Part shown: positions 9,640 through 19,599 of the stretch, piece by piece
Layout: each line of letters begins with the position of its first letter
Numbering within the stretch: position 1 is the first letter of the stretch
NCBI GenBank assembly: GCA_003427395.1
Contig: BFEA01000328.1
Location: 248,628 to 275,543, forward strand
Origin: Chara braunii
Lineage: Eukaryota; Streptophyta; Charophyceae; Charales; Characeae
Direction: 5' to 3'
DNA: 26,916 nt
Notes under the pieces: generated by a model
The model's input: the letters and a program-made list of their open reading frames with translations, nothing else
What the model was told of the DNA's origin: nothing
The model's database searches: none
Translations under genes and position numbers: made by a program

Positions 9640-10310
9640 CGATGCTGGAGCAACGCTGGCCGGAGCCGGAGCCAAGTGGCACAACCCTGTGACCTAGCTT
9701 AGTAGGGCCGTGAGGCCTGGTAAAGAGATCTAGGGGGTTGTTTGCGGGGGCAGTCTCAGTGGTAATCGGGGGTCGTAACTAGAGCAATGTTGGTCGGTGT
9801 TGGAGCAAGGTGGTGCAATTCCGTAACCTAACCTGATGGGAGCATGAGGTCTGGAAAAGCTTCGGTTCGTGTTGAAAACGACCATGCTGGTGGTGGTCGT
9901 AGGTGGATTGAATAGATTTCACGTATCCGATTTGTGGTTGGGAGGCTTTTTGACACACATATAGTGACTTGGTAGAGTTTGAATAGTATAAAAAAAAGTT
10001 TGTTGTTCTTAAGAATGTCTTAGGACTCTAGGGACTTTTAGCAACCCATCTTAGGCGGTTTCAATGCTGTTATACTCAGTGATCTGCGACTGTTCGATGC
10101 CAGAACAACGTTAGCTGGTGTTGGGGTGTTGCCCTGTAACCTGCTGATGCAGGAGTTTGAGGCATGGTAGAGAGATTTAGGGATGGTTTGGGGTGGGCAT
10201 CCCAAGGGACAACCAAGGGTTGCTGCTGGGACGACGCTTGTCGGAGCTGGGGCGAGTCGTGTTGCCCTGTAACCCAGCAGGGTGGGGGCTTGCGTCCTGG
10301 AAGAGCTCAA
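9640..10310 (+). repeat. Four degenerate internal repeats within the retroposon
   Basis: Blocks near 9640, 9780, 10095 and 10220 share the pattern GATGCTGGAGCAACG, a TGG.CGG.G.TGGAGC segment, CCTGTAACCTAGC, then GAGG.CTGG.AGAG. Spacing is about 140, 315 and 125 bp. They are too diverged for a recent satellite. They may be ancient tandem units of the element body or repeated structural RNA domains; no homologue is recognised. Confidence 0.55.
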
Positions 10311-10560
10311 CAGGGAGTAAGATTGTGTTGGAAAGTTTTCGAAGAGTTTGCTAGGGATCCTGAGGGTTGTGTGCATTCATAGGACCTCTGCGGCAGCTTA
10401 TTGCATGAGTAGTTCCTTAATAGGTCATTAAATATTCATGATCCTCCCCATGCTTTCTGAATCACATCACGTTCTTAAACTGTTCTCAGTCGAAGCCAGG
10501 TAATGGCCCCGGTATCTCAAATGATCTCAAATGTTCTCAATGATCTGTACAATTCGATAT

Positions 10561-10645
10561 GGGACGCTGGGCCCGGTTCCCAGCACGTGCTGCTCCCCAC
10601 AAATAGATTGGAGCACTTGTTGTCAAAAAAAAAAAAAAAAAAAAA
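10561..10645 (+). mobile_element. LINE-type 3' tail ending the retroposon
   Basis: GGGACGCTGGGCCCGG, TTCCCAGCACGTGCTGC, TCCCCACAAATAGATTGGAG and 21 A. It is the same short subtype as 3539-3642, with only the first hairpin (GCTGGG and CCCAGC arms). Its position at the exact 3' end of a TSD-flanked insertion is the best evidence that this module is the terminus of retroposed RNA. Confidence 0.85.
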
Positions 10646-11197
10646 GGAAGCTCATAGTCGTCTCGATGGGAAAACAAACCTGGCAATTATAGCTCCATAT
10701 CTGAGAAGCGGCAATCCAAAGTCTATTAACCTCATAAGATGAAACAAGATATAAAGACCAATTTTCTTCAGCAAATCAGCGCATAGTTTTCCTTGGTGAA
10801 GGAACAAGACGTACGGGAAACCATAATTCCCCTGGCCAAGTGACTTAGCATACAGGAAAACTAATCCGTGCTAATCAAGGAAGCTCACAGCCATCTCAAT
10901 GGAAAAAAAAACCTGGCAATTATAGCTCCATATCTGAGAAGCTGCAATCCAAAGTCTATTAACCTCATAAGATGAAACAAAATATAAAGATCGGTCTTCT
11001 TCAGCAAGTCAGCACATTGTTTTCCTTTGCGAAGGAACAAGACGTACGAAAACCCATAATTCCCTTGGCCAAGCGACTTAGCGTGCTGGAAAACCAATTT
11101 GTGCTCTGTGCTAATCAAGGAAGCTCACAACCGTGTCGATGCAAAAAACCTTGGCAGTATCAAAGTATTGTTGAGAAATAAAGCTCCATATCTGAGA

Positions 11198-11554
11198 CCA
11201 GCAGCGCCAATCGCGCCCTGATCTTGGTTGCATATAGCGTATAACAGGAGAGATGCACCAGCGCTCCAAGTCATCCATTCATCACACGCAACGCACCACA
11301 CCCACCGCCAGTAGGCACTCCTCCTCATCGGGGCATGTCGAACGAGCTCCACATCCACAATGCATAGACATGGTCGCCGTGGGCTACTAGAGCCAACTAG
11401 GTATGGTGGCCTTAGCCTCGGGCAAAACCCTAGCTCTAGCACCAGCAACTTCTAGCACTCAGCGATAGGCCACTTAGCGATGCGCCGTTGTTGGTGCCTC
11501 CTCTGGCGGCGTAGGCACGTTAGCGTTGCAGTTCCGTAGCGCTAACACGCCTAT
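11198..11554. other. Unassigned flank of the gypsy element
   Basis: No gene or repeat recognised beyond a CGCCAATCGCGCC motif at about 11205-11217, also seen near 8010. The minus-strand frame across it has no motif. The four bases before the LTR are CTAT; those after the 3' LTR are CTGT. Confidence 0.5.
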
Positions 11555-11917
11555 TGCGAGGATCTGGGTCCTCGACAGGCCTAAGAGGGCCCTCACTACA
11601 GATGTGTCTGCCCTAAGTGAAGGCGGGCCTGACAAATCATGAGAGACCCTCAACTGTCACTTTTGTATTTGGGGAATCAATGCAGTTTCGACGCGCCGGT
11701 TGGTTGAGGAAAAATGCAGGCCGCGCAGTAGCACAATTCACGGCCTTTTGGGTCTTTCCAAGCATGAAGGCCATGGGCGAGAATCGCAGCCTCATACACT
11801 GACAGTTGTGAGGCCCAACCGAAAGAGGCCCAGTAGCTACAGCACAAGCGCAGCATCCTGGGGCCTACCGGAAGCTTCTGGGCCCAAGCCATTCCAACCA
11901 GGCTGGGAAGGCAAGAG

Positions 11918-11940
11918 GCTCTTTCCATATAGGAAAGAGC
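11918..11940. promoter_or_regulatory. Conserved 9-bp hairpin in the LTR
   Basis: GCTCTTTCC and GGAAAGAGC surround ATATA. The arms are perfect and unchanged in the 3' LTR (23100-23122), although the surrounding LTR sequence has diverged. The TATA-like loop sequence (CCATATAGG) could be a promoter element or protein-binding site; the function is inferred only from conservation. Confidence 0.5.
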
Positions 11941-12200
11941 TCGCCACTGGTAGCCTCATTCAGGGACTCGCATGCTAGCGGCAGTGCTGCTGGAGCGGAT
12001 GCTCGTGGGCTCTTGCTGGCGCTAAGAGGCGAGGTGCTAGCGTGTGCGGTCGTGCAGGGAGCAAGGTGCTGCTGAGGGCACCGCCATAGCCATATCCCAA
12101 CCTCCATAGCTGGTTGGGCTTGGACTACAGTGAGGCGCAGGGGTGGTCTTCGGGTGTACAGGGGAAAGACGTGGGTGTAAGACGAGGGAAAGAGAGAAGG

Positions 12201-12224
12201 ATGATGATGATGATGATGATGATG
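12201..12224. repeat. ATG-type trinucleotide microsatellite in the 5' LTR
   Basis: Eight consecutive ATG units. The 3' LTR has a shorter, broken version near 23379-23398, so the repeat length changed after insertion. Confidence 0.9.
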
Positions 12225-12567
12225 TGAGGGTACATACCTGGTATTGGCGATGGTCTGCTACGAGCGACATCTTCAAGTACTTTGTGGGCTGCTGACGTCA
12301 ACAGTTGCATCGTCAAGTAGCAGGCAGATTGTAGCTGTGTAGGGAGTAGGCTGGGCGCCGAGCGCCAAGTAGGAGATAGGGCATGGACACTCGTGTTGGT
12401 GGTGGCGAGAGCCAGCTCTCATTGACATTGGTTTTCAGTGTTACAACTCTTCATTGGTGTTATATTGGTGCATTTTTGCTTTCTGGATACAGAGATACTA
12501 TCTGGCCTTCAATGTGTTTGTGTATGCTGGTCATTGTCATCTGGCTATTCCTCATTTTCCTTGCAAT

Positions 12568-12582
12568 TGGTATCGGAGTTGG
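12568..12582 (+). promoter_or_regulatory. Primer binding site, initiator tRNA-Met type
   Basis: TGGTATCGGAG lies 2 bases after the LTR end. It differs at one position from TGGTATCAGAG, the complement of the plant initiator tRNA-Met 3' end used by many gypsy and copia elements to prime minus-strand DNA. The mismatch (A to G) may be decay. Confidence 0.85.
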
Positions 12583-13825
12583 TTCAAACTGCGCTCATTG
12601 GTTCTTCACAATAGCTGTTTGGTGCTTCGCATGAGGTGTGGGGCAGTGATAAGGCTTGGGCGTGGAACGTGAGGCGGCCCAAGGTCGTGTGGGCGCACCA
12701 GAAAGCTATGTGGTGACATTAGGGGTGTACGTTGGATGATGAGAGCTCGCTGATGCGACATTTAAGTCGAGGTGGAACTGCATTCTATTGTTGGTTGTGC
12801 CAATGTAAAGACCAGTCATTATAAATGCACATCAGGTTGCCGGTGAGAAATTTGTGGTTGGGGCCAGCATTCCTCTTCATTACTTCTTACCATGAGTTCT
12901 ATCTTGAAGAGCTCTCAATGTGAGGTGTCGCGAGCGCTCAACCTTGAGAGTCGACATTCTTCTTGGGCAGCAAGCTGCTGGGAGATGGGCGAGGCCTCTG
13001 AATGGCCCTAGACGAAGCACTCAGGTCACCGTCACCATGCCAACCCGCTGGGACTAGTACACGCATGCTTTGCCGCAAGTCATTGGTTCTGTTGCTGCGC
13101 AATAGAGGCCATGCAGGGTATGCCATCCCTTTGAACAGACGCTTTCCAGACCGTCTTTAAATATTTTTGGCGGGGACTCGGTGTTGATTCTGGCTATGAT
13201 CGTCGTCCTGTCTGCGACGTTAAATAATTCCTAAGGACCTTGGGGGTTGTCCTTAAATTGCCTCTTGATCAGCCAGATCAAACCGGGTGTAAGGCTTGTT
13301 GCATGCTAGGATAAATAAGGTGCAACCGTGCAGGGGCTGGCAGGTTCGGCATAGACTTGGGGCACAGGGGTGGGCCGGATTGCACAGCTTCCGACACGCT
13401 GCTCAACCAGATGCTCAGGGTGTTGACACCAAGAGACTACTCAAGAGGGATACAGGGGGAGGGTTGGATTTCGGTAAAATGTTCGCGGTGGCACTGGTTA
13501 GACGAACTGCCATCCAACATGCATCTTAACAGGTAGATTATTTTTATATTTTTATTTTTGATTATCTAGTTGTTACGGACTTGTTAACAACTGACAGACT
13601 GTTGCAGATAGGTTACTTCCTTTCCTTGCTGCATGGCATTCTGTGTAAAAGTAATCTAAAAATAGAAGTGAACTTACCTGTAGGATCTGATATTGATTGT
13701 TGGTTACTGCTTGACTACTTCTCTCTGGGTTGACCGGAATTAGTTGATTATTCAAACCCGGTTGTGTGTCATGCTGAGGTAGGATTCGGTGTGGACTCTA
13801 GTTTAGATCACATACACTGTAGCTC
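12583..13825 (+). other. Gypsy leader region between primer site and gag
   Basis: About 1.24 kb with no recognised protein. Long leaders are common in plant gypsy elements and normally include packaging/dimerisation signals; I cannot point to one. An open frame of 77 codons at 13296-13529 has no motif. Confidence 0.6.
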
Positions 13826-15806
13826 ATGAGTGATGCAGGCGATAGTGAGGAGGAGGAACGAGTAGTGGAACATCTTAGAGTGACTCGTAGAACTGCACCC
13901 AGTCAACCGATTACCTTCTTGGAGTTAGGCAAGTGAGAGGGAAGACGGCTGCGAAGGGAAGCTAGGGAAAGGACGATATTAGAGAGGGTTAGGTCAACGG
14001 CAACCAACGTTGAACGAACACTTGCAGCAGCAAGACTAGCGGACACTAAAGTTCAGCTTGAGGTTGCGATGGCTACCTCCTCTTCAGTGTCACAGACCTT
14101 GTCTCAGGCCTCTTCGTCAGGTGTCAGTCAGGGTAGCTCTCAGAGTTTTATTAGTCAATTTGTTGGCTCACAAGTCAGCCAGCAGATGTCACTCACACCT
14201 GAGGAGTATGAGATCCTCCAAGCGGAAGCTCTTCATGATGAGTTGCAGTGGCAACTGAGAGAAGTAGAAGAGAGAAGGGAAAAAACTAGATTAAGAAAAA
14301 CCAGATTAGGCACTAGGTTGCAGGAGCTAAGAGGACTAGAAGAACTAGACGACGCTACGTTAAATCATGTTGATCGGTCGTTGCGCAACTCGCTACTTTG
14401 TGTGGCAGAAATGCAGGTAGTTCAACAGGAACTGTTGGCTGAGCTACTGGCAGGTCATAAACGAATTTTGGCTGCACTTCAGAGGCCTCATCCAGTCACG
14501 AGGCAGCCCCATTTCTCTGCAGTTCCCCCTTCGGTTGTAGGTCCTTCAGTGATGCCGTCGCCAATGGGGTTAACCTTCTCACCTATGTATGGCATGCCTC
14601 TCTCAGGCGGACAACCAGTAGTTGGTGTTAACTTAGTGGTTCGGTCCTTAGAACTTCAACCGTACCGTCTACGGCGGTGGTTTCTACAGTCCCATCGTCA
14701 GTGCAAGCTCAGGTTAGTGTGCAACAACCTGTCTCAGTGGCTATGCAGCCATTGCAATAATCTCCTGGGCAAGCAGCCCATGCAGTGGATGCCAAAGATC
14801 CCATTGTTGAGTCCTAAACCTTTTTCTGGCGGCAAGAAAAAGGATGAGGACCTGGACACCTGGGTGAGGACTGTGCCTACTTATGTTAGACACAAGCTCA
14901 CCAGGCCAGAGCAGGAGGTTATAGTTGCTGCTTCCTTTTCAGAGGGATCGGCATCACGTTGGTTAAATGACTTAGTGCAGCAACAGGGCTACAATCAACA
15001 TTTCGATGTCTGGGCTCAGGCTTAGACATTGGAAGACTTTGTACAGACTGTGTATAATAGGTGGCATGACCCACAAGGGGCTCAGAAGGCCCACCAACAC
15101 GATTAATAATCTTTGTGCTAAAAGGTACAAGAATGTTCGCAAGCTCACAGACACTGTAGAACGTTTGCTTGTGGTATCTGGTGTGCGCTACGACCAGCAG
15201 GTACTCCTCGCATATTACTTGAGATGTCTGCCTTTGGAGGTTAGGACAAAGCTGGTGGATGAGGCCTACGTTGACCAACACAACTTCGCTTCTTTCAGCA
15301 AGAAGGCCTTGGATATAGAGGCAAAACTTGGGTCCGCACATCAGGGTCCAACAAATGGTAGGAAGAAGAGACTTCCCCAGGACTAAAAGAAAAAGGGTCA
15401 ACTAATGTTCGTCGACCATGATGGTCAGACGACAAAAAATGACGTCTTCTCAGACTATGGGGATGAGACAGAGTATGATGGGGCCAATGAGACTTCGGAT
15501 GGGGGAGTCGTGGCCCCTATCGAAGAAAAGGCTAGGGGGACCGAGAAGAAGGAGGTAGTCCGGTCTACGGGTCAGGGCGACCAAGGAACACCCGCATGGG
15601 TAAAACTTGTTTTAGATTACGAGGTATGGAGGGACCGAGTTGCCAGGGGCACGTGCATGAACTGTGACAATTACGGCCACACTTTTAGAACATGTCGAAG
15701 TAAGAAGGTCACTATGAAGGTAGCCTCACCAACAGTGGTGGGCTTATCTTCGAACCCTGGCAGTGCTTCTGCGAGCACTTCGCAGAGAAACACCTCGGGT
15801 CAGTAG
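13826..15806 (+). pseudogene. Gypsy gag (capsid/nucleocapsid) remnant
   Basis: Starts at ATG 13826 (MSDAGDSEEEERVVEHL). The frame has a TGA at 13934-13936, then continues through a Ser/Gln-rich stretch and a charged, probably coiled-coil segment (about 14260-14350, many Glu/Arg/Leu) to the capsid retrotrans_gag-like region (GGKKKDEDLDTWVRTVPTYV, then SRWLNDL). A TAG at 15023-15025 follows WAQA. A frameshift near 15090 moves the remainder to another frame: KLTDTVERLLVVSGVRYDQQ, LRCLPLEVRTKLVDEAYV, TAA at 15384, then a CCHC zinc knuckle at 15654-15695 (Cys-x2-Cys-x4-His-x4-Cys) and TAG at 15804-15806. Gag would package element RNA; this one is broken at least four times. Confidence 0.88.
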
Positions 15807-15959
15807 GAGTGTCAACCGCTCTTACTCGTGCTGAAGTGGTAACGTTGTCTTCCCCACTTCAGACGTTGGCCAAGGCTAGTGACCCAAATATCGCCCCGCA
15901 GACACATTCAGACTCACCGACGTTCTGTTCGAGAGATGTGTCTTAGTCCCTAAAAGAGT

Positions 15960-16260
15960 TAGAGACTGAGTCGTCAGGGAAGGACCCAGAGACTCTTAGG
16001 CGATGATCAGTAGAGGTCCAAAGGGTGAACACTTCGTGGTAGAGGTTGATGTAGGTGGTCGCAAAGTGGGCGTCTTCGCAGACATAGGCTCTACACGAAA
16101 TTTCATCAGTCGTGCTTGTGTGAATAGACTGCGCTTCAGGAATCAAGTGCAGCGGCTTAACAAAACTGTAGCTTCTACGCTAGCCAAGTTAAGCCAACAA
16201 ACACCAAATAATAGTTAAGGACTATGTCAAGGACGTAGTCTGTTCCTTCTCTTATGGAGG
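15960..16260 (+). pseudogene. Gypsy aspartic protease remnant
   Basis: The fragment reads GEHFVVEVDVGGRKVGVFAD then IGSTRNFISRACV. The retropepsin active site, normally Asp-Thr/Ser-Gly, is Asp-Ile-Gly here (16081-16089), so the catalytic triad is altered; ACA to ATA is a single C-to-T change. A second part of the protease, with LPFDMLLGMYYL-like residues in another frame (about 16305-16345), follows after frameshifts. Retropepsins cleave Gag-Pol. This copy would be inactive. Confidence 0.8.
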
Positions 16261-16509
16261 AGGGGTAGTGAGACATAAAATGTCATTCCTTGTGAGCGAC
16301 GAACTGCCCTTCGACATGCTACTAGGCATGTACTACCTCGGGGTTGCTCAACCTCAGTTCGATTGAGATAGAAAGGTGTTGATACATAGGCTGCCAAATG
16401 GTAGGACTGTTAGAATGCAAAATTTTAAAGCTAGTAGTCTAGTCTTCGTTTCTGAGAAAGGGGAGACCGTTAAAACACCCATAGAGATAGAATCAATCGT
16501 CGCACAATA

Positions 16510-17555
16510 TGTCGACCTTTTTTAGGAGCCCACAAGCGTGGTAGAAAGAGAGGTGGACCATATGATAAAGGTTGTCCAGGTAGCAAGGTGCCTAGAGGAC
16601 GAATCTATAGGATGTCTCATGCGGAGTTGGATGAGCTTCGTCGCCAACTCAAGGAGCTCACAAAAAAGAGATGGATTCGGCCTAGTACCTCCCCGTATGG
16701 TGCGCCAGTCTTATTTGTCCCTAAGAAGTGGGGTACCTTAAGGATATACATTGACTATAGGGGCCTAAATGTCATCACAGTAACGAACGTAGAGCCCCTA
16801 CCCCGCATCGACAACCTACTGGATAAAGTGCAGAGATGTCGGTACTTCACAAAGATAGATCTTAAGTCGGATACCATCAAATTGTCATTAGACCCGAGGA
16901 CCAATACAAAACCACATTTCAGACCAGGTACAGTATGTACGAGTTTGTGGTGATGCCCTTTGGTCTATGTAATACACCCGGTATATTCCAGCACGCAATG
17001 AACATGATATTTCATGATTACCTAGACAAGTTTATCGTCGTATACCTCAACGATATTCTTATCTTTAGTAGGACTGTAGAGGAGCATGCTGAGCACTTGA
17101 AAATAGTGTTAGGTCTCCTAAGACAGTACCAGTACAAGGTTAACTTGGAGAAATGCGAGTTCGGTCGCACCAAAATCTTGTATTTGGGTCATGAAATCTC
17201 CACGGATGGATTAAGGTCGGATGATGTTAAGGTGGTCAACATACGTGACTGGTCCAGGCCTCAGACTCTTACTGAGGTCAGATCGTTTTGGGGGATGACG
17301 GGCTACTATCGTCCGTTTGTTAAGAACTATAGTACTATAGCTTCCCCATTAACAGATCTAACTCGACTCAACACCCCTTGGAAGTGGACTGAAGAGTGTG
17401 AAGAGTGTGAGGCGGCCTTTAGAAAACTGAAGTATGCTCTGACACACTACGAAGTCCTTAAACTTTCCGATCCTAATAAACCCTTTGTCGTAACCATAGA
17501 TGCCAACCAATATGGCATAGGCACAGTCCTTGCGCAAAAGGAGGGTCAAAGTTGA
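16510..17555 (+). pseudogene. Gypsy reverse transcriptase remnant
   Basis: At least three frames join to cover the RT. A short front piece (EREVDHMIKVVQ) is followed from about 16585 by RGRIYRMSHAELDEL, KKRWIRPSTSPYGAPVLFVP, YRGLNVITV and YFTKIDLKSDTIKL (motif A with Asp). A frameshift near 16920 leads to MYEFVVMPFGLCNTPGIFQ (motif B), then VVYLNDILIFS (17043-17054), where the family has YLDD: the first Asp of the pair is Asn, a G-to-A change that should abolish catalysis. The thumb (GHEISTDGLRSDDVKV, GYYRPFVKNYS) and the start of RNase H (VTIDANQYGIGTVLAQ) follow before a shift near 17545. Confidence 0.92.
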
Positions 17556-18811
17556 GACCGGTCGAGTATATGAGCAAAAATATGCCATCTCAGAAACTAA
17601 CCAGGTCTACTTACGAGTGTGAGCTCTATGCCTTTTACCGAGCGCTGGTCCATTGGAGACACTATCTCCTTGGCAAATTTTTCTGTAAAAGATCTGACCA
17701 TGAGACCCTGCGCTGGATCAAGACACAACCAGTACTCTCAGATGCATGCAAGAGATGGATACAAATGATAGACATGTATGGGTATCAACGTGATTCTATC
17801 AAAGGATAATACAATAAAGTAGCGGATGCACTATCACGAAAGGCAAACTATCTAGGCGCGTTGGTGACTGAATTTAGCATATCTGACGATCTAACTTGAT
17901 CTTTGGTGGAGGCCTACCAGCAAGATTCAGTTATGTCTTAGATCATCCGTAAGTTCAAAGAGAAGGATAAAGTAACTTCTGACGAATTTGCGATGGTTGA
18001 TGGCTTGTTGTTTCTTAAAAAGGCAGGGAATAAAGGACTGTGTGTTCCTAATAGTGAGTCTTTGTGTAGTTTATTTTTAGGGGAATGTCATGATGCAACT
18101 GGACATTTTGGCTAGAGAAAGACATCAACTAACCTAGTATAATAGTTTTGGTGACCCACAATGAGGCAAGATGCGAAGAAATATGTAGAGACCTGCCAAG
18201 TTTGTCAACGTGACAAACCAAGGACGCAGACACCTTTGGGATTGATTAAATCTCTGCCTATCCCTGCTGGACCTGGGCAGAGTGTGTCTATGGATTTCAT
18301 GGATACTCTCGTGACCAGCAAGAGTGGAAAAAGGCATATATTTGTCATTGTGGATAGATTCACTAAATATGCTAGACTAACTGCTATGCCTGAGACAACG
18401 AGAACTGACCACATCATCAAGCTCTTTATGGATAACTGGGTACGTGACTTCGGTCTGCCTACGTCTATAGTTAGTGACAGGGACATGAGATTTATCAGTG
18501 AACTGTGACAATCAACTGCTGAACAGAAGGGCACAAAACTCCAAATGACGTCAGGGAATCACCCTGAGTCAAATGGCCAAGCAGAACAGATGAACCGAGT
18601 AGTATAGCACCTGCTTAGACATTCTATCAACAAGCCAAGTCAGAATGACTAGGACGAGAAACTACCTCTCGTCGCCAGCTTCTACAATAACGTTGTGCAC
18701 AGTACTACAGGAATGTCTCCCAACCAACTGCACCTTGGTTGGAAGCCCAGAACTGCACTTGACGTCCTGCTACCAGAAAAACAAAACACTGCAGCACCTG
18801 GCAGCATAGAG
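17552..18811 (+). pseudogene. Gypsy RNase H and integrase remnant
   Basis: A single frame, unshifted for 1.26 kb but with in-frame stops. RNase H: RPVEYMSKNMPSQKL, TYECELYAFYRAL, HWRHYLLGKFF, DHETLRWIK, then VADALSRK. Integrase: zinc-binding His in HDATGHFG, Cys pair CQVCQRDK, catalytic Asp in SMDFMDTL, second Asp in IVSDRDMRF, and Glu in SNGQAEQMNRV, so all three DDE acidic residues remain. Stops at 17897, 17939, 18113, 18152, 18506, 18605 and 18650 fit Trp or Gln codons hit by G:C to A:T change; 17807 and 18140 do not obviously fit. It is cut at PGSIEF by the poly(T) end of LINE B and resumes at 22121. Confidence 0.92.
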
Positions 18812-19042
18812 TTTTTTTTTTTTTTTTACAAAAAAACTCCCACCAGTGTTAGTGGTGTTGATAAGAGCAGGCACCACTAACACTTGGGGAAATACTCCAT
18901 CTATTGGTGGGGAGCATCACCTGCTGGAAAACGAGTTCAGCGTCCCTTATACAGACTGAGATTGGAGTACATCTGACACACAATTGTGGGATTCCTGCCA
19001 GCATTGATTACCCTTGGATCTAGGGGATTGACTGAGCAGGAT

Positions 19043-19083
<41 letters not shown>

Positions 19084-19336
19084 GCAGATACACATCTACA
19101 TGCTAGTCCCTCCCCCTTTTTTCCAACAAGTACTGTAGATACGGGGGCCTATCCTCCCAACCATATCTTAGGTGGATCTGTCAGGTGTGAGGGGGGATAG
19201 GGACGCAGGTTCTGCGTCCAGGGGGTAATTGGGGCAGACACCAAATCCTCCTATTCCCTTTCTCCATCTTGGCAGGTCCCACCAGGATTGTGATGGGCGG
19301 GCTCCACCGTATCTCGGCCATACCAGCTCAGCTCAA
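18812..19336 (-). other. LINE B 3' UTR and tail
   Basis: On the minus strand the UTR contains GGGGGAGGGACTAGC, a run of 37 C (plus-strand G at 19046-19082), AATATCCTGCTCAGTCAATC, GTAATCAATGCTGGCAGG and CTCCAATCTCAGTCTGTATA. The tail module runs 18946 to 18828, followed by poly(A) 18827-18812. Except for the C run, the same blocks occur in the same order at 25342-25653. The second hairpin here has a perfect 13-bp stem (AGTGTTAGTGGTG with CACCACTAACACT). Confidence 0.85.
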
Positions 19337-19599
19337 CTAATGTATTGTTTGATGGGGGAAAAAAATCGGGAACTCAGGGACCGGGGGGAGTGGGATGTCG
19401 TTGGGGATTTCAATCCATTTATGGAAGAATAATCGATAGTCCTTCTGTGATTTATCTAAACGATCATTGCCATCAAAGAGCCATCCATCCCATTGAATCC
19501 ATGCAATCCGCCCCCCCTGTTCCCCCCCCAACCAGTCCATGCAGAATTCATTTAGTTTTTGAATAATGTCTGATCTTTTTGTGAGAGCTCTCATCCCTT

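Larger units (their letters stand above)
9405..10645 (+). mobile_element. 1.24-kb poly(A) retroposon with target duplication
   Basis: The insertion is flanked by identical GGAAGCTCATAG at 9393-9404 and 10646-10657 (AAGGAAGCTCATAG if two more A are counted). It ends in 21 A directly after a LINE tail module (10561-10624). These are the marks of target-primed reverse transcription. The body shows no RT or other protein motif, so it is a non-autonomous element or a chimera carried by a LINE. Four irregular internal repeats occupy about 9640-10310. The host array unit returns to 233 bp when the insertion is excised, confirming the boundaries. Confidence 0.85.
9222..11197. repeat. Three tandem ~233-bp units, the first split by a retroposon
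   Basis: Units begin with GCGGCAATCCAAAGTCTATT at 9222, 10708 and 10941 (the last with one change) and end with CTCCATATCTGAGA. Unit 2 is 233 bp. Unit 1 is 183 + 50 = 233 bp once the insertion 9405-10645 is removed. Unit 3 is longer (~257 bp) because of small internal additions. Shared blocks include AACCTCATA.GATGAAACAA, TTCTTCAGCAA.TCAGC and CTGGCCAA. The frames open on the minus strand in more than one unit follow from the repetition and show no motif. Confidence 0.85.
11555..12565 (+). repeat. 5' LTR, 1011 bp
   Basis: It begins TGCGAGGATCTGGGTCCTCG and ends CCTTGCA. It aligns along its length with 22737-24977 after the insertions there are removed. The end is fixed by a primer binding site 2 bases downstream. 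LTRs provide promoter and polyadenylation signals; I cannot assign a start site. A 9-bp perfect hairpin (11918-11940) is conserved in both LTRs, and an ATG/GAT microsatellite lies at 12201-12224. Confidence 0.92.

Noticed and set aside
9049-9684. Minus-strand open frame of 211 codons
   Set aside because: It crosses a MITE, one unit of the 233-bp repeat, the target duplication and part of the retroposon. A real gene would not span these boundaries, and no motif is visible.
12383-12672. Two overlapping frames with hydrophobic stretches that look like membrane segments
   Set aside because: They lie across the end of the 5' LTR and the primer binding site. The hydrophobic look comes from T-rich sequence.
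13296-13529. Small gene between the 5' LTR and gag
   Set aside because: Seventy-seven codons, no motif, located in the expected leader of the gypsy element.
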